Positions 52,381 through 55,151 of a DNA stretch of 55,151 nt are shown one piece after another. Source of the DNA: Nemertoderma westbladi (lineage: Eukaryota > Xenacoelomorpha > Nemertodermatida > Nemertodermatidae); the NCBI GenBank assembly GCA_032718475.1, contig JAUCBJ010004945.1:1-55151 (forward strand). Direction: 5' to 3'. The notes beneath the pieces are model-generated. The model was not told the origin of the DNA. It did not search any database and saw nothing but the letters and a program-made list of their open reading frames with translations. The position numbers and the translations under genes are program-made. Numbering within the stretch: position 1 is the first letter of the stretch; the number at the start of each line of letters is the position of its first letter.

Positions 52381-54563
52381 GTCTCTTGGCAGGAAATCCT
52401 GCCAAGTACCTAACTGATCTAGACTTTGCTGATGACTTAGGAGTACTCTCAGAATCATTAGAGGGAGCCCAACGGCTCCTCAGCTCATTAGAACATGCTG
52501 CTTCTAGTGTTGGTCTTTTTATTAACTCCAGAAAGACCAAAATTCTGACAGTTAACTTTGAAAGTCCTCAGCAAGTCTCTGATCGGATGAGCATAAGCTC
52601 AAAGGATGGTATGCTTGAGCATGTGGACGACTTCTGTTACCTGGGATCATGGATCCGGAAGTCAGGTGAGGACCTTCGAATACGTAAGGGAAAGGCATGG
52701 GCAGCCTTGAATAGGCTTTCCAGGATTTGGAAGTCACCGAGAATTAATCGGAAACTTAAGGTCCGATTATTTAGAGCAGCAGTAGTTCCAGTACTCCTCT
52801 ATGGGAGTCCATGCTGGGCTCTAACTGCTGAGGACACCAAATCTCTGGATGGCACATTCACAAGAATGCTACGCCGGGTTCATTGTGTCAAGTACAATGC
52901 ACACATCTCCAACCAGACACTATATAACATTGGAGGTGTCTCATTGGTTCCCCCAAGCTTGACACTAGAACAAAATCGCCTCCGCTTTGCAGGACATTGC
53001 TTTCGCCGTGAGGACCAGCCAGTGCATAATCTTGTACTTTGGCAGCCTCATGGAGTGAATAAGCATGGTGGACAGTAGGGATGCGACAGAGCTCCGGCTC
53101 CGGCTCCGGAAATCCGGAGCTCCGGGCCAATTTTCTAGTTCCGGCTCTGGTTCCGGCTCCGGGCAAATTAACCCGGAGCCAATCCGGAGCTTATGTTGTT
53201 TAAATTCGAATTAAAATAATAAGTTTTTCTGATGTATGAATAATGTAAATATCATAGTAATTAACATAATAACTCATTAAGTAATTTACAGCTTGTTTTT
53301 TTAAGTTTCCTGATAACCCCCCACCCCCCTTGTGAAATTGTTTAAATGTTTGAACAAAAACATTGAAATGATTCAGTTAATTCAATTAATATTCTTCCCT
53401 AATTAAACAATCTTAAATACATAGTACTATCGTTTCGTTCGTCAGTCTAGAACCCCAATTCCACTGACCCCCCCCCCCCCCCCCCATCCCCATCCCGAAC
53501 AGGCTGGTACTGTTCATTTGTATAAAATAATCAGTTTATAGTTTATAGTTTACTTATTTATAATTCTAGAAGTATTTTATATTTTAGAACTATATGTTTA
53601 CTAAATTTATGTAATAATAATTTTAATTATAAAATATTTGAGTGCGGAGATTGTATTTCAGTTCCTGATCCTCATTCAATAATGTAATCTAAACAGTTGT
53701 GATATATCCAAAATATATTATTTTAGATATCCGGTTTATGCCAGCCTACAGTACGTACGTAATGTAGGTGAGGTGGTACATGTTTTATCGTTTTTCAATG
53801 ACAATATACTGAAAACTACATCAACTCCTGGAAATTAATGACACAATGTCCCATAAAAATAGCGTCGATGATAAGTTGACAACAAACCGAAGTTACTGAT
53901 ATACAGAGTTTGCGTAATGAGTGTGAACTTAAAAGTTTAAAACAATACATTATATTTTAGCCCATGGAACACCAGATAGGAGAGTCTTTGGATTGGACGA
54001 AAATGCATCCCTCTCCAGGAGAAAATCGACGCAAATGTTTGCTGATTACTCCCAAAAATAAAACTGTAACCTGTTCTATTGAATATAGTTTATTGTTTTG
54101 ATTAGAATAGAATAGCATGCGACTGTAAACTGCTCATTTCCCTTAATTTATAATTTAACATTGAGGCGAGATATTATGTCGCAGAGTAAGAATTTGCATC
54201 AAATCCCCCCCCCCCCCCCCCCCTCCCTATTTCACGAACACATATCTGTCTATGTCTACTATAATAATACACTTAAATATATCAACCACCAAAGCTCCGG
54301 CTCCGTCTCCGGCCGGAGCTCATATTGTAACCCGGAGAAATCTCCGGGCTCCGGCTCCGGATGAAATTTTAGCTCTGTCGCATCCCTAGTGGACAGCCCA
54401 TGACTTTCTTGAGACGCATCTTAAAGGACACTGGCCTTAAAGATGCGGATGATCTAGCAAATGTCATGGGTGATAGGGAGTTGTGGCGGTGCAATTTTGT
54501 TGACAAGCCGGCACAGCATTCTTAAAAATGCAGCTGCAATGCAGCATGCCGATCCTAGTAGTA
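52381..54563 (+). mobile_element. RTE-like retrotransposon copy D, in the BEL LTR, split by hAT element 2
   Basis: 5'-truncated at the RT motif AKYLTDLDFADDLGVL. Codons 52386-53075 and 54397-54520 are nearly identical to copy B, then the GCAGCTGC hairpin and TAGTAG tail end at ~54563. Taking out the hAT element restores the copy-B reading through HGGQPMTFLRRILKDTGL. The first bases (52385-52406) form a perfect palindrome that is not in copy B. It is one of the youngest copies by similarity. Confidence 0.9.
53076..54388. mobile_element. hAT-type non-autonomous element 2 (1.3 kb), TSD GTGGACAG
   Basis: Perfect 18-bp terminal repeats TAGGGATGCGACAGAGCT and its complement, flanked by GTGGACAG at 53068-53075 and 54389-54396. 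The empty site is known from copy B (GGTGGACAGCCCATG), which confirms the 8-bp duplication. Subterminal regions carry CTCCGGCTCCGG / CCGGAGCT repeats. The AT-rich interior has two poly(C) tracts (53468-53485, 54205-54223) and no ORF. Confidence 0.95.
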
Positions 54564-54682
54564 GACCGGGTTTTGTTTAATACGCGTCGCCGCGTCCGCT
54601 TACTGTGGCTGGAGAACTGAAAGGCCGAAGGCCGGTTATAATAAAAGAGTTTGGTGTTAATGTTGTTAATCTCTGATAAGTA
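54564..54682. repeat. 119-bp target-site duplication, right copy
   Basis: Same sequence as 52262-52380. It immediately follows the RTE tail and is continuous on the right with the remaining BEL LTR. Confidence 0.85.
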
Positions 54683-55151
54683 TACAAGTACCGGTAGTAT
54701 AGCACAATCAGTAAGCACAATGACAGCAGACAACGCGTTTGAAACAAACACAAAGCGTTTGAAAACCGTTCGACTTCTGCTCACCCAATATATATATACC
54801 CACTAAAGCACAATTGACAGAGTAACGGTTATATATTACATGGGACACATTATCTACCTAGGTGTGGCCAACCAGTGGACGCGCTGTAATTTGACACATG
54901 CTGTCCCTCCATTGGTCGATCTATCTATCCCCTTGGCCAAACCTACCTTCCCCTGGCTTCTATGCTAGCTTCTACCCTGAAATGAGCTGTGCGCTGGCAT
55001 CTCTCCCTGTGGCTGGCAATGTATATTGCCTTTGTTGGTTGTTAGGTGACATTATATTGGTAATGTCACCTAATCAACTATAATTGGTAAAAAGCCACTT
55101 TCCCCATTTTCCGCTGGGTAGTGCAGCGAATTGGGTCCGCTCACATTAATC
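54683..55151 (-). mobile_element. Remaining BEL/Pao 5' LTR and flank
   Basis: Continues the LTR upstream in element orientation. On the minus strand a TATA-like GGGTATATATATATTGGG near 54800 could be the LTR promoter. The outer LTR end cannot be fixed; candidates beginning TGTGTC on the minus strand lie at ~54852 and ~54897. A 15-bp-arm hairpin (GTTAGGTGACATTA...TAATGTCACCTAA) is at 55041-55073. The RTE copy E has not resumed by the window end. Confidence 0.5.

Overview
The window is animal nuclear DNA. It has spliced genes with GT-AG introns, an AT-rich intergenic background (with many TAGGCCTA, ACCGGT and CTGTAC-type words), long tandem arrays and many transposable elements (RTE-like and L2/CR1-like non-LTR elements, copia, BEL/Pao, hAT-type non-autonomous elements). 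The mix fits a marine invertebrate, possibly an echinoderm-like deuterostome, but the species cannot be fixed from the sequence alone.

Layout. (1) 1-8738, minus: an uninterrupted reading frame of about 2,912 codons that I identify as CPLANE1 (Joubert syndrome 17 ciliary protein). Its 5' end is complete and its 3' end lies outside the window. A perfect RFX X-box-like site lies about 0.9 kb upstream. (2) 10.18-14.24 kb: an RTE-like element on the minus strand, split by a second copy on the plus strand with a 12-bp target duplication. (3) 14959-16497, plus: a small three-exon gene of unknown function with a third RTE fragment in its second intron. (4) 16825-17198: a small inverted-repeat element. 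(5) 17754-20140: about 85 copies of a 28-bp satellite. (6) 20763-21647, minus: intronless glutamate-cysteine ligase modifier subunit (GCLM). (7) 21.7-26.4 kb: repeats, including a 627-bp element with an 8-bp target duplication and a tRNA-like SINE/pseudogene. (8) 26437-26946, minus: a four-TM protein. (9) 27-30 kb: intergenic, with a helically phased GAACTTAGTTCCAAT array.

(10) 30185 to beyond 48978, plus: a POMGNT1-like (GT13) type II membrane protein with two ILEI/FAM3-type stem domains. Five coding exons are visible and the C-terminal catalytic exons lie outside the window. Its 16.65-kb second intron holds a large inverted-repeat structure containing a hAT-type element and an L2-like LINE, a 3.8-kb minisatellite with a CCAATCA box in nearly every unit, and a nearly full-length but broken copia element (5-bp target duplication AAGAC, initiator-tRNA-Met anticodon-arm primer site). 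(11) 49.47-55.15 kb: a second RTE-like subfamily interrupted by a truncated BEL/Pao element. A further RTE copy is inserted in the BEL LTR with a 119-bp target duplication, and that copy is itself cut by a hAT-type element with an 8-bp target duplication.

The host genes have no evident common pathway: cilium assembly, glutathione synthesis, a membrane protein and protein O-glycosylation. The most notable points are the intronless giant CPLANE1, the double-ILEI GT13 protein with apparently lost nucleotide-sugar contacts, the CCAAT minisatellite in its intron, the phased 21/31-bp motif array, and the datable nest of insertions at the right end.
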